Source: JAPLST01 sp964397565
Lineage (GTDB): Bacteria; Auribacterota; UBA3054; JAPLST01
NCBI GenBank assembly: GCA_964397565.1
Contig: CAYNJC010000014.1
Location: 1-64,000 of the forward strand
Length of the DNA: 64,000 nucleotides
Direction of reading: 5' to 3'
The notes under the pieces are model-generated. The model was not told the origin of the DNA, did no database searches, and worked only from the letters and a program-made list of their open reading frames with translations. Both the position numbers and the translations under genes were made by a program. Below are positions 43,383 through 52,921 of this stretch, piece by piece; positions within the stretch are counted from its first letter, which is position 1; each line of letters begins with the position of its first letter.

Positions 43383-46300
43383 ATGAAGTTGCCGATCAAT
43401 TCAATCCGCGGGCTATGCGCCTTAACGACCTTGTTTACCGTTTGCATTGGACAATGCGCGCCGTCGCTGTGGGGACATGGCTATCCATATATTGTCACGC
43501 TTGAAGACAACGCCACGCTGTATTCGCAGCGGTATGCCGTGGTGGCCTATGACGCGCCGCCGCGGGCCAAAACCGGCGGCGAGTTCACCTCGCGCTTCAT
43601 TTGGCAGGACCTGTCGTTTGCCAATGTCCTTGCGGGTGGTTTGGCGATCGGGAATTTCTGGCCGAATGCGCCGGCCAGCGGTGCGGGCACGGAGTATCTC
43701 GCGCTGGCGCGCCGCGCCGGCGCAAGCATTTCGGTTGAAGTGTATCGCGCGCCGGGCGTGTTCAGCACGCGGCCGTGGGATCTGCAATCCAGCGCGCTGT
43801 TGGTGGACAGCGCGGCGGAGAACGGCTCGAATGACCTTGTCTGCGTGACCGCCGGCGATGTCGTCGCCGCGTATGCCGGCGCCGAGTTGCTGCTCGTGCA
43901 AAGCACCAGCGACAACTACACGAACGATCCGCGCGCACGTCTGCTGATCTATTCCGCGCCGACGGCGACCAACCAAAACAATTGGATCTTGCGGTACAGC
44001 ATCAGTTCGAGCGCGCTGTTTCCGCCGGGCGAGCGCGTGCTTGGCATAGCCGCCGGCGATTTCACCTATGCCGGGCGTGACTGGCTGGCGCTGCTGTATC
44101 AAAGTGGGCCGAACAAGATCGTGCGCTATTTTGATGTGGCGAGTGCGCCAACGGTCACGGCGCGCGGCACGGACACACGCGATTTCAGCGCAGTCGCGCC
44201 GTTTGGGCTGGCCGCCGCGGATTATGTCAAGGAATATCAGAAGGTCGGCAAAGACTATCTGACGACGCTCGAACCGCAGACCAGCGTCTACCAGCCGCGT
44301 GTCTACAGCAATTTATTTGTCGGCACGCCGACGTCACTGCCGATGATTGCCGGCCGTTTGAACGCCGGCCTGGCGGTGTACACCAACGCGCCGCGCGCGA
44401 CCGCCGCCGGCCGCATCTTTGGCTACTTGTTGTATCGCTATGATTATGCGTCGCAGCCGCGCGAGCCGAATCAGCCGGCGGGCACGAAGGATGCCGGGAT
44501 CTCGTACATCGAGCGCTGGCCGCTGTACAGCAAGAAGCAGACGCACAGCTCGTTCAGCACGCACTACGGCTGGCCGTTGCCGGGTGAAGCGATTTGGAAC
44601 AAGGTCGTGCTGGAGAACACCGGCACCGCGCCGACGACGCCCAGCACCTTGCGTCTGTCGGCCTGGTTCAACACGCCGTATCGCAACGCCGACACGCATC
44701 CGCTGGCGATGACGCGGCCCGACACGCAACTGGTCATCAACGTCTCGCTGCCGACGTTTCTTACCGGGGTTTCAACGCAATATGCCACGCAGATCGCACT
44801 GACCTATTACACCAACTGGCCGTACCAATTCGACAATTTCTCGCCGGTTCGGCGGCTGATCATCACGCAAGAATTATGGAATGTTGTGCGCTTGGACAAT
44901 ATCGGCGGCGCTGCTGATGACGCCTGCGAGCGCAACAATCGCGAGGAGATGGCGGTGCACGCCTGGACCCTGCATCCGGTGTTTTATCCCAAAACGGCGT
45001 TGAATAACAATGCCAATCCGAACGTCACCGGCGATCCGCATTCGTATTTCTACCTGGCGCGCAAACTGTGCAATGCGATCCAGACGTTTTGGGAACGGTC
45101 TGGCACGACCAGCAATCAGGACATTGCCATTCGCGTGAATATGATGGGCTACGAGCTCGACGATGTGGACAATGTGCATCGCAGTTGGGTGTTCAACGGC
45201 ACGAATGTGTGGGATTACTGGGAAGGGTGTCGCGGCTTGGATTTCAACAGCAGCACTTCGCCCTACGGCTATCCGTACGGCGTCTGGTTCGGGCACGGGC
45301 AATGGCAGCGCATGTGGCTGGACGCGGAAGGTTGCGAGGGCCACGAGACGACCCATTTGTTCCACCAGATGGGCGACTTGTACCAGTACCAGGTGTATCC
45401 GAGCTGGGGCGCGGGCGCGCTGCTGGGCGACGGGCGTCCCCTGCAAATCCGCACCTGGGCGGCGAATCCGGATGTGTTCTCATCGGACGCGCGCCAGAGA
45501 TTCTGCAAAGGCACCTGCGACATTCATGTGCCCTCGGTTGGCATGCGCAATCTCGGCACCGACAATTGGACGAGCATGTCGCCGGAGACGAACATGACGC
45601 GCGTGCTGACGCGCAGCGGCGTGCCGCTGCCGGGCGCGGTCGTCAAGGCCTGGGCCTACACGGGCAACACGACGGCCTTCCTGAGCGCGGGCACAACGAT
45701 TGCAGACGGCACGGTGGATATTCAATATCCGCGGCGGCCGTTCAGCCGCACGCGCGACAACATTCAGGGCTACTGGCATTATAATGATGTCTCGGCCGGC
45801 AAGACCTTGTATGTGACGATTGATCTGCCGGGCTACAGCGATGGCTGGGCTTGGCGCCAGAACGACCGCGAGTACATGCAATCGTCCACGGTCGGGACGG
45901 CCAGCCGCGCGGCGCTGAATCCGGCGCTGGATGTCTGGGATGTGCCGACGCTGTACGAGCCCGGCGCGCCGGCGTTTGCGCGCGCGGCCGCAGTCGTGGT
46001 CGAGGGCGCGCAGGTGCGCATCACCGCGGGCGCGCAGGCCGGCAATGTCTATCGCGTCTACCGGCGCATCTTCCCGACCTATGTCTTTGAGTTGGCGACT
46101 GTGCTGACCGCCGGCGCGAGCACGGTGACGCTGACGCCCTCGCTCGGCGGTGCGACCCGCGCGATCCTGTATCTCACCGAGCAGGGCGCCGGCCTTGAGA
46201 GCAATCCGAAGATCTTCCAGATCGCTACGATCGGCAATGCTGTCGGCCTGACTGCGCGCGATGCCGAAACCATGTTCCTGGCCTTGAATGCCGGCACGGC

Positions 46301-49300
46301 CGACCCGATCATCTCAATCTGCCGCGGCAGCGAGCCGTTCGCCGAAGTCGCCACGCATTTCTTCTTTGGCCATCGCGCCATCAAGCCTTATTATCCGAGC
46401 GACCAATCGCGCTTGCTGATGACGTTGTCCTCCTACACCGAGTACAGTATCCCACCGGTGTATGTGGCATGGTGCGAGAAAAACTCCGAATTCAGTTACC
46501 GGACCTACGATATTGATGGTAATGTCGCCGGCGGCTATGGCACGCTGGACACGGCACCGCAACAACTCCTGACCGACAACGGCAACAACTTTCTCGGCAA
46601 GCATGTGCAGGTCGGCGATGAAGTCGCCGTCGGCAATGTGCGCACCAGCATTGTCGAAGTACTCAGCGCGACGCAGGTGCGCTTGGCCAGCACGGTCAAA
46701 GCCGGCGGCGGCGGCACGGGCTATCAACTGATGCGCACGGCCGGGCGCGCCGGCACCGGCACGACCAATCGCCAGGTCGCGACGACCGTGCGCGGCCTTG
46801 GGCGGGTCACTGCGCCGAATGGCACACCCCACATTGGTGTCGCCGACATGGGCAACGCGCGCGTGCTGATCTGGGATGAATGGACGAAATACATTGCGCA
46901 CTATGCCACCAATGGCTTTGCGCCAACGGATGTCGACGCCGATCCGCTGGAGCCCGGCGCATTCTTTGTGATCAGTCGCAGTACCGACAAGAAACTGTGG
47001 CGCTTGCTGTTTGACGGCGCGGCCGTGACCGCCGATCGCACCTGGAGCATCGCCAGTCTCGGCAGCGACACACCCGCCAGCTCGCAGCGCCAATGCGGCC
47101 TCGCGGTCGTGCGCGGCGCCAATACCACGCGCCTGATCGCCATCAGCGATTACGCAAACAAACGCGTCTTTCTGTATGAACTAACCACCAACAATGTGTT
47201 GGCCTTGAAACAGACCATCACCGCGCCGCTGCCGCCCTTCATTGCGGCGACGCTGCAGGGCCCGACCGATGTTGAATTCCTCGATGACCGCGTGCGCGGC
47301 ATCGCCCAGCTGTACGCGGCTGACGGCGGCACACGTGTTGTCAAGCTGCTGGCGGACATCGTCACCGAGGTCATGCCGCCGGCGATTGATGTAACCAATC
47401 AGACCGCGTGGGTGCCCTATGAGACAACCAGCATCAGCATCGGCGGTACCAACGGCGGGCAGGTCGTCGGCATGATGAGCTGGTCGAACGCGTTGACCGG
47501 CGTCGACGGTTTTTTCGGCGCAGCCCCCGCGTGGCAGATTGCCGGCATTGACCTCGCGGTGGGCGCAAATCTCATTACCGTCGCCGGTACCAATGCGGCC
47601 GGGACGCGTGCCAGCGACAGCGTTCAGATCACACGCATGGATACCAGCAGCGGCGTGCCGTATGTCGCGCTGCTCAGCACCAATGCGACCTGGCCGTATG
47701 CCATCAGCACGGCCAGCGTGCACGGGACGAACAACGCGTTTGTCGTCGGCAGCATGACTTGGGAAAACGAGCAAAGCGGCGATCGCGGCGCGTTGCCGGC
47801 CAGTCTCGTGTGGAACATCGCGGATGTTTTCTTGACCATTGGCGACAATACGATTGTCGTGCGCGGCACGAACGCCTATGGCCAGCCGGCCAGCGATGCG
47901 ATTACCCTCACGCGCCTGGTTGAAGTCTCGACCGCAACGACGGTGAACATCACCTGGTCATCGGTCACCACGCCCGAGGCCAGTCGCGGCGGGGTGAAAC
48001 TCGGCTCGGATGGCCGTTTTCTCTATTGCCTGCCCGGCAACAACACACGCTCGTTTCTGCGGTATGATCCGCAGAGCAATCTCTGGGCGACCATGGCACA
48101 GCACCCCGGACTGGCAAGCCAGGACTCGACCGACAACAATACCGGCCTCGAATTCCGCGATGGCTTTTTCTTTGCCACGTTGCGCCACGCGACCATGACC
48201 GATGACTGGGGTAACGCGACCTATGGCATCTTCCGTTATCACGTTGCCGATGATACCTGGGTCGAGCTGCACAGCAACATCGTTGCGCAAGGCACGCTCT
48301 ACGCACCCACCAGCACTAATGTGTTATACACCAACGCCGGCGCGTGGAATAATTGTCTGGTTACCTTGGGCTTCATTGACACGGTCTGCACCTCGATCGT
48401 CGCCGCCGGCGATCACGGTTTTCTCGGCGACACGCATCGCCCGTTCAGCTGCCAGGACTGCGGCTCACAGGGCAATTGGACCAAACGCTTCGACACCCAC
48501 TGCGCCGCGTTTGACAACTATGTCTACGGTGTCAAACAAGACTGGAACGGCGGAACCGACGCCAGCGAAGGCGATGTCCTCTGGCGCGTGCAGAAAAACG
48601 ACATTCGGACGGGGACGGCCATCGCCCTGACAAATCTGCCGTGGAATCCGGGCACGGGCTTGTCCTGCGTTTCGACGCCGGCGCTGCGCGCGCTGACCAA
48701 AAAAGATGAAGTGGTTGTCGTGCGCGGACAGGGGATTAACGCCAACCAAGACGGCTGGGGCGAAGCCACGCCCGACCTGGCCGTGTTTGTCGTGGGCACC
48801 CGCACGTGGCGGATGGCCACGCCCTTGCCGACCGACACCGGCTGGGGCACCGACATCAGTGAAGTCGGCGGCGAGATATTTGTCAAAGTGCAAAACGACA
48901 CGGTGCTATACCGCGGCACGGCGGTTGACAGTGGCGGTGACACCCAACCGCCGGACGTGCGCGCCGATGCGCTCAGCTGCCCGGCTGCCGGCGCGTTGCT
49001 GGGCACCGGCATGCCGACCCAGATTCGCTGGCGCGTCCCGCATATCACCGACAATTACGACGGCACCAACTGCATCATCACGCGCCTGAGCGTGCTGCGC
49101 AGCAATGATGCGGTAGAAGTGGCGCTGATCGCTGAAGAACTGCCCAGCGCCAATGGTGCGGCGAACTGGACGCCGCCCGCCGCACTGGCCTCGAACAGCG
49201 TCTGGTATGTGATGGCGCTGACGGTGCGCGACCTGTCCGACAATGCGACCAGCGTTGTGTTCGCAGCCCAGGCATTCCGGGTCGTGCCGGCCGACACCCA

Positions 49301-49709
49301 ACCGCCGATCATCGGCGCGGACGCGTTGCTGTTTCCCACGGCGCACGTGGAACTGTATGCGCAAGTCATGACGAGTGTGGTCTGGAACGCCGCCAGTATC
49401 ACCGACAATGTCGACGGCATCAACTGCATCATCAGCCGGTTGGCCGTGATCAGCAGCAACACTGGGCTGGAGGTTGCGCTGGTGGCGACCGATGTGCCCA
49501 ACCTGACGGGCGCCGCCGGATGGCTGCCGCTCAGCGCACTGCAAGCGCCGGACGTGCAATATGCCATCGCGTTGGAAGCGCGCGACCAGGCCGGCAATGC
49601 GGCCAGCAATACGTTCTGGCAGCAACCGTTCACGGTCGTGCCCGAATCGGGATTGCTGCTGTCGGCTGGCCTTGTGGCCCTTTTGATGAAGCGGAGAGTT
49701 GGCGAATAG
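43383..49709 (+). CDS. Giant multidomain secreted protein with HEXXH motif and PEP-CTERM tail
   Basis: 2108 residues. Signal peptide about 1-25 (LCALTTLFTVCIGQCA). Residues 30-600 hold repeated beta-rich segments without a family I recognise. At 654-658 is HETTH in CEGHETTHLFHQMGDLY, a possible zinc metallopeptidase site. A carbohydrate-binding-like stretch and NHL-like segments follow (GLGRVTAPNGTPHIGVADMG), then two Ig-like repeats at about 1332-1425 and 1426-1520 (TTSISIGGTNGG / ISTASVHGTNNA). A Kelch-like segment spans 1530-1840, and two about 115-residue repeats start with DTQPP at 1852 and 1970. The tail VPESGLLLSAGLVALLMKRR is a PEP-CTERM sorting signal. Inference: surface-anchored enzyme or adhesin acting on extracellular polymers. 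Confidence 0.75.
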   Translation: MKLPINSIRGLCALTTLFTVCIGQCAPSLWGHGYPYIVTLEDNATLYSQRYAVVAYDAPPRAKTGGEFTSRFIWQDLSFANVLAGGLAIGNFWPNAPASGAGTEYLALARRAGASISVEVYRAPGVFSTRPWDLQSSALLVDSAAENGSNDLVCVTAGDVVAAYAGAELLLVQSTSDNYTNDPRARLLIYSAPTATNQNNWILRYSISSSALFPPGERVLGIAAGDFTYAGRDWLALLYQSGPNKIVRYFDVASAPTVTARGTDTRDFSAVAPFGLAAADYVKEYQKVGKDYLTTLEPQTSVYQPRVYSNLFVGTPTSLPMIAGRLNAGLAVYTNAPRATAAGRIFGYLLYRYDYASQPREPNQPAGTKDAGISYIERWPLYSKKQTHSSFSTHYGWPLPGEAIWNKVVLENTGTAPTTPSTLRLSAWFNTPYRNADTHPLAMTRPDTQLVINVSLPTFLTGVSTQYATQIALTYYTNWPYQFDNFSPVRRLIITQELWNVVRLDNIGGAADDACERNNREEMAVHAWTLHPVFYPKTALNNNANPNVTGDPHSYFYLARKLCNAIQTFWERSGTTSNQDIAIRVNMMGYELDDVDNVHRSWVFNGTNVWDYWEGCRGLDFNSSTSPYGYPYGVWFGHGQWQRMWLDAEGCEGHETTHLFHQMGDLYQYQVYPSWGAGALLGDGRPLQIRTWAANPDVFSSDARQRFCKGTCDIHVPSVGMRNLGTDNWTSMSPETNMTRVLTRSGVPLPGAVVKAWAYTGNTTAFLSAGTTIADGTVDIQYPRRPFSRTRDNIQGYWHYNDVSAGKTLYVTIDLPGYSDGWAWRQNDREYMQSSTVGTASRAALNPALDVWDVPTLYEPGAPAFARAAAVVVEGAQVRITAGAQAGNVYRVYRRIFPTYVFELATVLTAGASTVTLTPSLGGATRAILYLTEQGAGLESNPKIFQIATIGNAVGLTARDAETMFLALNAGTADPIISICRGSEPFAEVATHFFFGHRAIKPYYPSDQSRLLMTLSSYTEYSIPPVYVAWCEKNSEFSYRTYDIDGNVAGGYGTLDTAPQQLLTDNGNNFLGKHVQVGDEVAVGNVRTSIVEVLSATQVRLASTVKAGGGGTGYQLMRTAGRAGTGTTNRQVATTVRGLGRVTAPNGTPHIGVADMGNARVLIWDEWTKYIAHYATNGFAPTDVDADPLEPGAFFVISRSTDKKLWRLLFDGAAVTADRTWSIASLGSDTPASSQRQCGLAVVRGANTTRLIAISDYANKRVFLYELTTNNVLALKQTITAPLPPFIAATLQGPTDVEFLDDRVRGIAQLYAADGGTRVVKLLADIVTEVMPPAIDVTNQTAWVPYETTSISIGGTNGGQVVGMMSWSNALTGVDGFFGAAPAWQIAGIDLAVGANLITVAGTNAAGTRASDSVQITRMDTSSGVPYVALLSTNATWPYAISTASVHGTNNAFVVGSMTWENEQSGDRGALPASLVWNIADVFLTIGDNTIVVRGTNAYGQPASDAITLTRLVEVSTATTVNITWSSVTTPEASRGGVKLGSDGRFLYCLPGNNTRSFLRYDPQSNLWATMAQHPGLASQDSTDNNTGLEFRDGFFFATLRHATMTDDWGNATYGIFRYHVADDTWVELHSNIVAQGTLYAPTSTNVLYTNAGAWNNCLVTLGFIDTVCTSIVAAGDHGFLGDTHRPFSCQDCGSQGNWTKRFDTHCAAFDNYVYGVKQDWNGGTDASEGDVLWRVQKNDIRTGTAIALTNLPWNPGTGLSCVSTPALRALTKKDEVVVVRGQGINANQDGWGEATPDLAVFVVGTRTWRMATPLPTDTGWGTDISEVGGEIFVKVQNDTVLYRGTAVDSGGDTQPPDVRADALSCPAAGALLGTGMPTQIRWRVPHITDNYDGTNCIITRLSVLRSNDAVEVALIAEELPSANGAANWTPPAALASNSVWYVMALTVRDLSDNATSVVFAAQAFRVVPADTQPPIIGADALLFPTAHVELYAQVMTSVVWNAASITDNVDGINCIISRLAVISSNTGLEVALVATDVPNLTGAAGWLPLSALQAPDVQYAIALEARDQAGNAASNTFWQQPFTVVPESGLLLSAGLVALLMKRRVGE

Positions 49710-49801
49710 TGCATAGCGATTGCTGAATGAAAAATGTTGAAGGTCGGCAAGCGTGGGCGTCAGCGTCAGCGCCGCGCCGCGCTTTCTTCTTGTGCTGCAC
49801 C

Positions 49802-49829
49802 GATCACTGATCACTGATTACTGATTACC
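49802..49829. repeat. Tandem GATCACT/GATTACT heptamers
   Basis: Four TGATCAC/TGATTAC units in a row in the gap after the giant gene. The rest of 49710-49950 has no gene apart from the promoter at 49878-49907. Confidence 0.7.
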
Positions 49830-49877
49830 GGCAAAACGGGCAAGACAAGCCGTCCCAGATCGCCGTCTGCATTGCAT

Positions 49878-49907
49878 TTGCCTTTCCGGGTCATGGTGTG
49901 GTATAAT
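49878..49907 (+). promoter_or_regulatory. Promoter of the small conserved protein
   Basis: TTGCCT (49878-49883), 18-base spacer, TATAAT (49902-49907) with TGG extended -10 (TGGTATAAT). Confidence 0.65.
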
Positions 49908-49950
49908 CCCCCCATGTAGTATACGCTAACAAGAACCATGGTAATTATTG

Positions 49951-50316
49951 ATGAACACGACGCCTGACAACTTGATGGAATCACGAGTACGAATTGTGCT
50001 ACGCCGGCACTTTCGCGAGATGCCGATTGACATCATGCGCGGGACGGTCACGCAGGTCAGTGCGCCGGGGTTAACCATCAGCGGCCGGCACTTTCAGGAA
50101 GTGCGCGACAGTGTCAGCGGCTTGTATGAGGAAAACCCCTTGGCGCGCCACAACAAAGTGTATTTCATCCCGTACAGCTCGATGAAATACATTGATGTAA
50201 TTATGCCGGACTCGCCGGAAGCAGAACGCGCCGATCGGGTGGAGAACAATGATGTCCTCGCTGCGCCCATCAAGGAATACGTCTTTGCGTCGATAAAAGG
50301 CAAGAAGGCAATCTAA
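49951..50316 (+). CDS. Small conserved-looking protein of unknown function
   Basis: 121 residues, cytoplasmic (no signal peptide or membrane segment). MNTTPDNLMESRVRIVLRRH is followed by GTVTQVSAPGLTISGRHFQ and KVYFIPYSSMKYIDVIMPDS. The alternation of short strands and the IPYSSMKYIDVI ending are reminiscent of a small LSm/SH3-like barrel, but this is only a guess from pattern. ATG 49951 (a TTG at 49948 is adjacent) has no good ribosome-binding site. It has a strong own promoter and lies 18 bases before comF, so they may be co-transcribed. Confidence 0.6.
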   Translation: MNTTPDNLMESRVRIVLRRHFREMPIDIMRGTVTQVSAPGLTISGRHFQEVRDSVSGLYEENPLARHNKVYFIPYSSMKYIDVIMPDSPEAERADRVENNDVLAAPIKEYVFASIKGKKAI

Positions 50317-50334
50317 CCCGGGTATGGCCCTGGC

Positions 50335-51057
50335 ATGCTGGCGCAGCTTGGACGCAGTCTGCTTGACTTGGTCTATCCGCCGCGCTGCGTGCTCTGCCGG
50401 GCCGCGCCGGCAGATGACGGACGGGCGATCTGCGCTGCATGCGCCCGGCAATTACCGCTGCTACGCGGGGCGCAATGTCCGCGCTGTGCCCGCCCGATTC
50501 ACACGCGCGACGGGCACGACCAACTGTGCGGCGTCTGCCGTCTGCATCCGCGCGCGGCGCTGGAACGCGTCGCCGCTGCCGGTGAGTATTATGGCGGGGT
50601 GCGCGCCTTGATCCACTTGTACAAGTACCGGCGCTGCCAATTCCTGGCAGCCCAGTTGGCCTGTCTGCTGCGCGATCGGCCAAGTGTGCACGCGCTGCTG
50701 GCCGACGTGGATTGGCTGGCGCCAATCCCGCTGCACTGGATGCGCCAGCGTTGGCGTGGCTTCAACCAGGCGCGCGAAATAGGCCGGTACTTGATGTGCA
50801 GCTTTGGCGTGCCGCTCCTGCCGGCCGGCGATTTCCGGCGCATTCGCCGCACCACGCCGCAAGTGCAGCTCAACGCGGGCGGGCGCGCGGCCAACATTCG
50901 CGGCGCCTTTGCGGTGCGCAATGCGGCGCGCATTCGCCAGGCCCGGGTGGCGTTGCTGGATGATGTGCTGACGACGGGCGCGACCGCCAATGAGTGTGCG
51001 CGCACCTTGCGTGCCGCTGGCGCCACCAGCGTCAGCTTGCTGGTTGTTGCCAGATAA
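50335..51057 (+). CDS. comF: ComF-family phosphoribosyltransferase-like protein
   Basis: 240 residues. The N-terminal zinc-finger pairs are CVLCRAAPADDGRAICAAC and CPRCARP...CGVC. The linking helix LIHLYKYRRC is typical of ComF. The PRPP-binding loop is VALLDDVLTTGATANECARTL. IPLHWMRQRWRGFNQAREI is the conserved central motif. ComF proteins are needed for DNA uptake in competent bacteria and may act with PriA in processing incoming single strands; in other bacteria the role is unclear. No other competence gene is in the window. Confidence 0.93.
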   Translation: MLAQLGRSLLDLVYPPRCVLCRAAPADDGRAICAACARQLPLLRGAQCPRCARPIHTRDGHDQLCGVCRLHPRAALERVAAAGEYYGGVRALIHLYKYRRCQFLAAQLACLLRDRPSVHALLADVDWLAPIPLHWMRQRWRGFNQAREIGRYLMCSFGVPLLPAGDFRRIRRTTPQVQLNAGGRAANIRGAFAVRNAARIRQARVALLDDVLTTGATANECARTLRAAGATSVSLLVVAR

Positions 51058-51061
51058 AGGA

Positions 51062-52201
51062 ATGAAAAAGATACTGACACTAGTGGTTGTGGGCGCCCTG
51101 ATGGCCGCGGGGGTGTATGCGTACATCGCCTGGGTCAATGCCATGCGCGAGAAGCCGCATGAAATTCCGTTGGTGGCCGCGACCAACACGACCATCGTTT
51201 CAATTCTCGAGGAAAACGGGGCGATCCGCCCGCGCAACCAGGTCATCATCAAATCCGAAGTGAACGGCCGGGTCGAGAATGTCTACATCGAAGCCGGCGA
51301 TGTGGTCACGGCCGGGTGCGTCTTGGTCGAATTGGACAAGATTGATCTGCTGAACAAGCGCCGCGAACTGGAACTCGATGCGCGCGAGTCCATGCTGCAG
51401 CTCGAAGGGGCCCAGCTCGATTACCAGCGCAATCGCGAACTATACCAAGCCAAATTGGTTTCACCGGATGTCTACGACCGCATGCGGATCGAGCGCGACT
51501 TGAAAAGCAATCGGGTTGAGAAAATCCGCTCGCAGATTACGACGGTGGATGACAACTTGCGCAAGACGACGATCAGCGCGCCGATGCGCGGCACAATCTA
51601 TGATCGCGCCATTGAGGTCGGCGAGGTGGTCATTGGGGCCAGCTCGGTGTCGTCCGGCACGGAGATGATGAAGATCGCGGATCTGGATCTACTCGAGGTG
51701 CGGGCGCTGGTCAATGAAGTGGATATTTCCTCGATCAGCACCGGCATGCCGGTCATGATTTCGGTCGAGAGTTTGCAGGGCCACGCGTTCCACGGCTCGG
51801 TCGCGCGGATCGCGCCGGCGGCCAGCACTGACAAGCAAACGCAACTGCCCCTGGGCTTTGAAGTTACGGTCCTGCTGGATGCGCGCAACACCCAGCTCAA
51901 GCCGGGTATGACCGCCACCGTGCTGTTCACCCGCGGCGTGGCCAGCAATGTCGTGGCGGTGCCGCTGCCGGCCGTGTTTTGTGACAACTATGAAGTCGCG
52001 CCCTCGGAACAGCAATTCTACATCTATGTCAAGAACGCGACCAATTTCATCAAACACACTGTCACGATTGGCGTGCACGATCTGAAACATGTCCAAATAA
52101 CGAGTGGCCTGACTGAACGCGTCATGATCGCGTTGGAACGCCCGCTGCCGGCCAGCCCGGCGAACGATCGTGCCGCAGAACCGCAACGCGCGCAACACTA
52201 A
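51062..52201 (+). CDS. HlyD/RND-type membrane fusion adaptor
   Basis: 379 residues. The N-terminal anchor (MKKILTLVVVGALMAAGVYAY) is followed by NQVIIKSEVNGRVENVYIEAGDVV (lipoyl half), a coiled-coil hairpin (KRRELELDARESMLQLEGAQ...), TTISAPMRGTIYDRAIEVGEVV (second half) and LKPGMTATVLFTR. It would bridge an inner-membrane pump and an outer-membrane channel, but no ATPase, RND pump or permease is next to it. ATG 51062 is chosen from the signal anchor; AAAGGA is only one base upstream. It follows comF by four bases and precedes a lipoprotein gene. Its second paralogue in the window is the MacA-like protein at 11996. Confidence 0.85.
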   Translation: MKKILTLVVVGALMAAGVYAYIAWVNAMREKPHEIPLVAATNTTIVSILEENGAIRPRNQVIIKSEVNGRVENVYIEAGDVVTAGCVLVELDKIDLLNKRRELELDARESMLQLEGAQLDYQRNRELYQAKLVSPDVYDRMRIERDLKSNRVEKIRSQITTVDDNLRKTTISAPMRGTIYDRAIEVGEVVIGASSVSSGTEMMKIADLDLLEVRALVNEVDISSISTGMPVMISVESLQGHAFHGSVARIAPAASTDKQTQLPLGFEVTVLLDARNTQLKPGMTATVLFTRGVASNVVAVPLPAVFCDNYEVAPSEQQFYIYVKNATNFIKHTVTIGVHDLKHVQITSGLTERVMIALERPLPASPANDRAAEPQRAQH

Positions 52202-52220
52202 TTCAACCGTGAGACCATCC

Positions 52221-52811
52221 ATGCGACAGACTGTGACAATGCTTGTAGCCGGCGCGATGCTGGCCGTGCTGCTCGCCGGGTGCGGCACGATGAACGTGGC
52301 CGTCACCAAGGCGCCCGGCATCCAACTGGCCGGCCGCTACAAATTCAGCGTGAACTTCGACGTGCACGACCCGGACGGCAAGAAGATCACTGAAGAAATC
52401 ATGCAGAACGATCTGGAGCGCTGGTACCAGTTCATGGAGCTGGTCAGCGCGACGCGCGCCTCGTTCGAGGATCGCGGCTATCAATGGGTCAGCGATCCGA
52501 CCGAGCCGGCGGATTTCGTGGTGGACATGTGCTTCACTGCGTTTTACTCGGCTACGCTTGACGAGGAACGCATGAACACGCAGAAACTGGCGACCTTTCT
52601 AGTCGGCCGCAAGACGGGCGACATCTACCAACACTTGGTCGTGATTGCGGCACTGGGGCGCGATCCAAAGTTGAAATCCAGCGATTATGTGACAATCTGG
52701 GAAGGCCGGGCCACGGCGCAAGATGACCAAGAGGACGCGCGCCTGTGGGCCTTGCCGCTGATCGGCGATATTGTGGAAGCCTTTCCCGAGGTCGAAGTGC
52801 GCGCGCCGTAA
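52221..52811 (+). CDS. Lipoprotein of unknown function (DUF4136-like)
   Basis: 196 residues. A type II signal peptide (TMLVAGAMLAVLLAGCGTM) has the lipobox LAGC, so the mature protein is lipid-anchored at Cys20. The mature part (RASFEDRGYQWVSDPTEPADFVVDM, LPLIGDIVEAFPEVEVR) resembles DUF4136-type periplasmic lipoproteins, which are widespread but uncharacterised. ATG 52221 fits the signal peptide; the upstream frame only overlaps the adaptor end. Located 19 bases after the adaptor gene and probably in the same transcript. Confidence 0.75.
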   Translation: MRQTVTMLVAGAMLAVLLAGCGTMNVAVTKAPGIQLAGRYKFSVNFDVHDPDGKKITEEIMQNDLERWYQFMELVSATRASFEDRGYQWVSDPTEPADFVVDMCFTAFYSATLDEERMNTQKLATFLVGRKTGDIYQHLVVIAALGRDPKLKSSDYVTIWEGRATAQDDQEDARLWALPLIGDIVEAFPEVEVRAP

Positions 52812-52863
52812 GCCAGTTCCGGCGATCCCGCCGTCTTACGAATAGTGCGGCGGCGAGAGCTGT

Positions 52864-52921
52864 CCTGCGCCGCAATAGGAGCGGCTTCCAGCCGTCCCGT
52901 CCGCCGCTGGCGGGACCGCGT
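52864..52921. repeat. GC-rich dispersed repeat with hairpin
   Basis: AGGAGCGGCTTCCAGCCG followed by GTCCCG...CGGGAC pairing around CCGCCGCTGGCGG. The words recur at 6963-6998 and, loosely, at 5935-5995 and 56378-56398. It lies between convergent gene ends. Confidence 0.55.
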
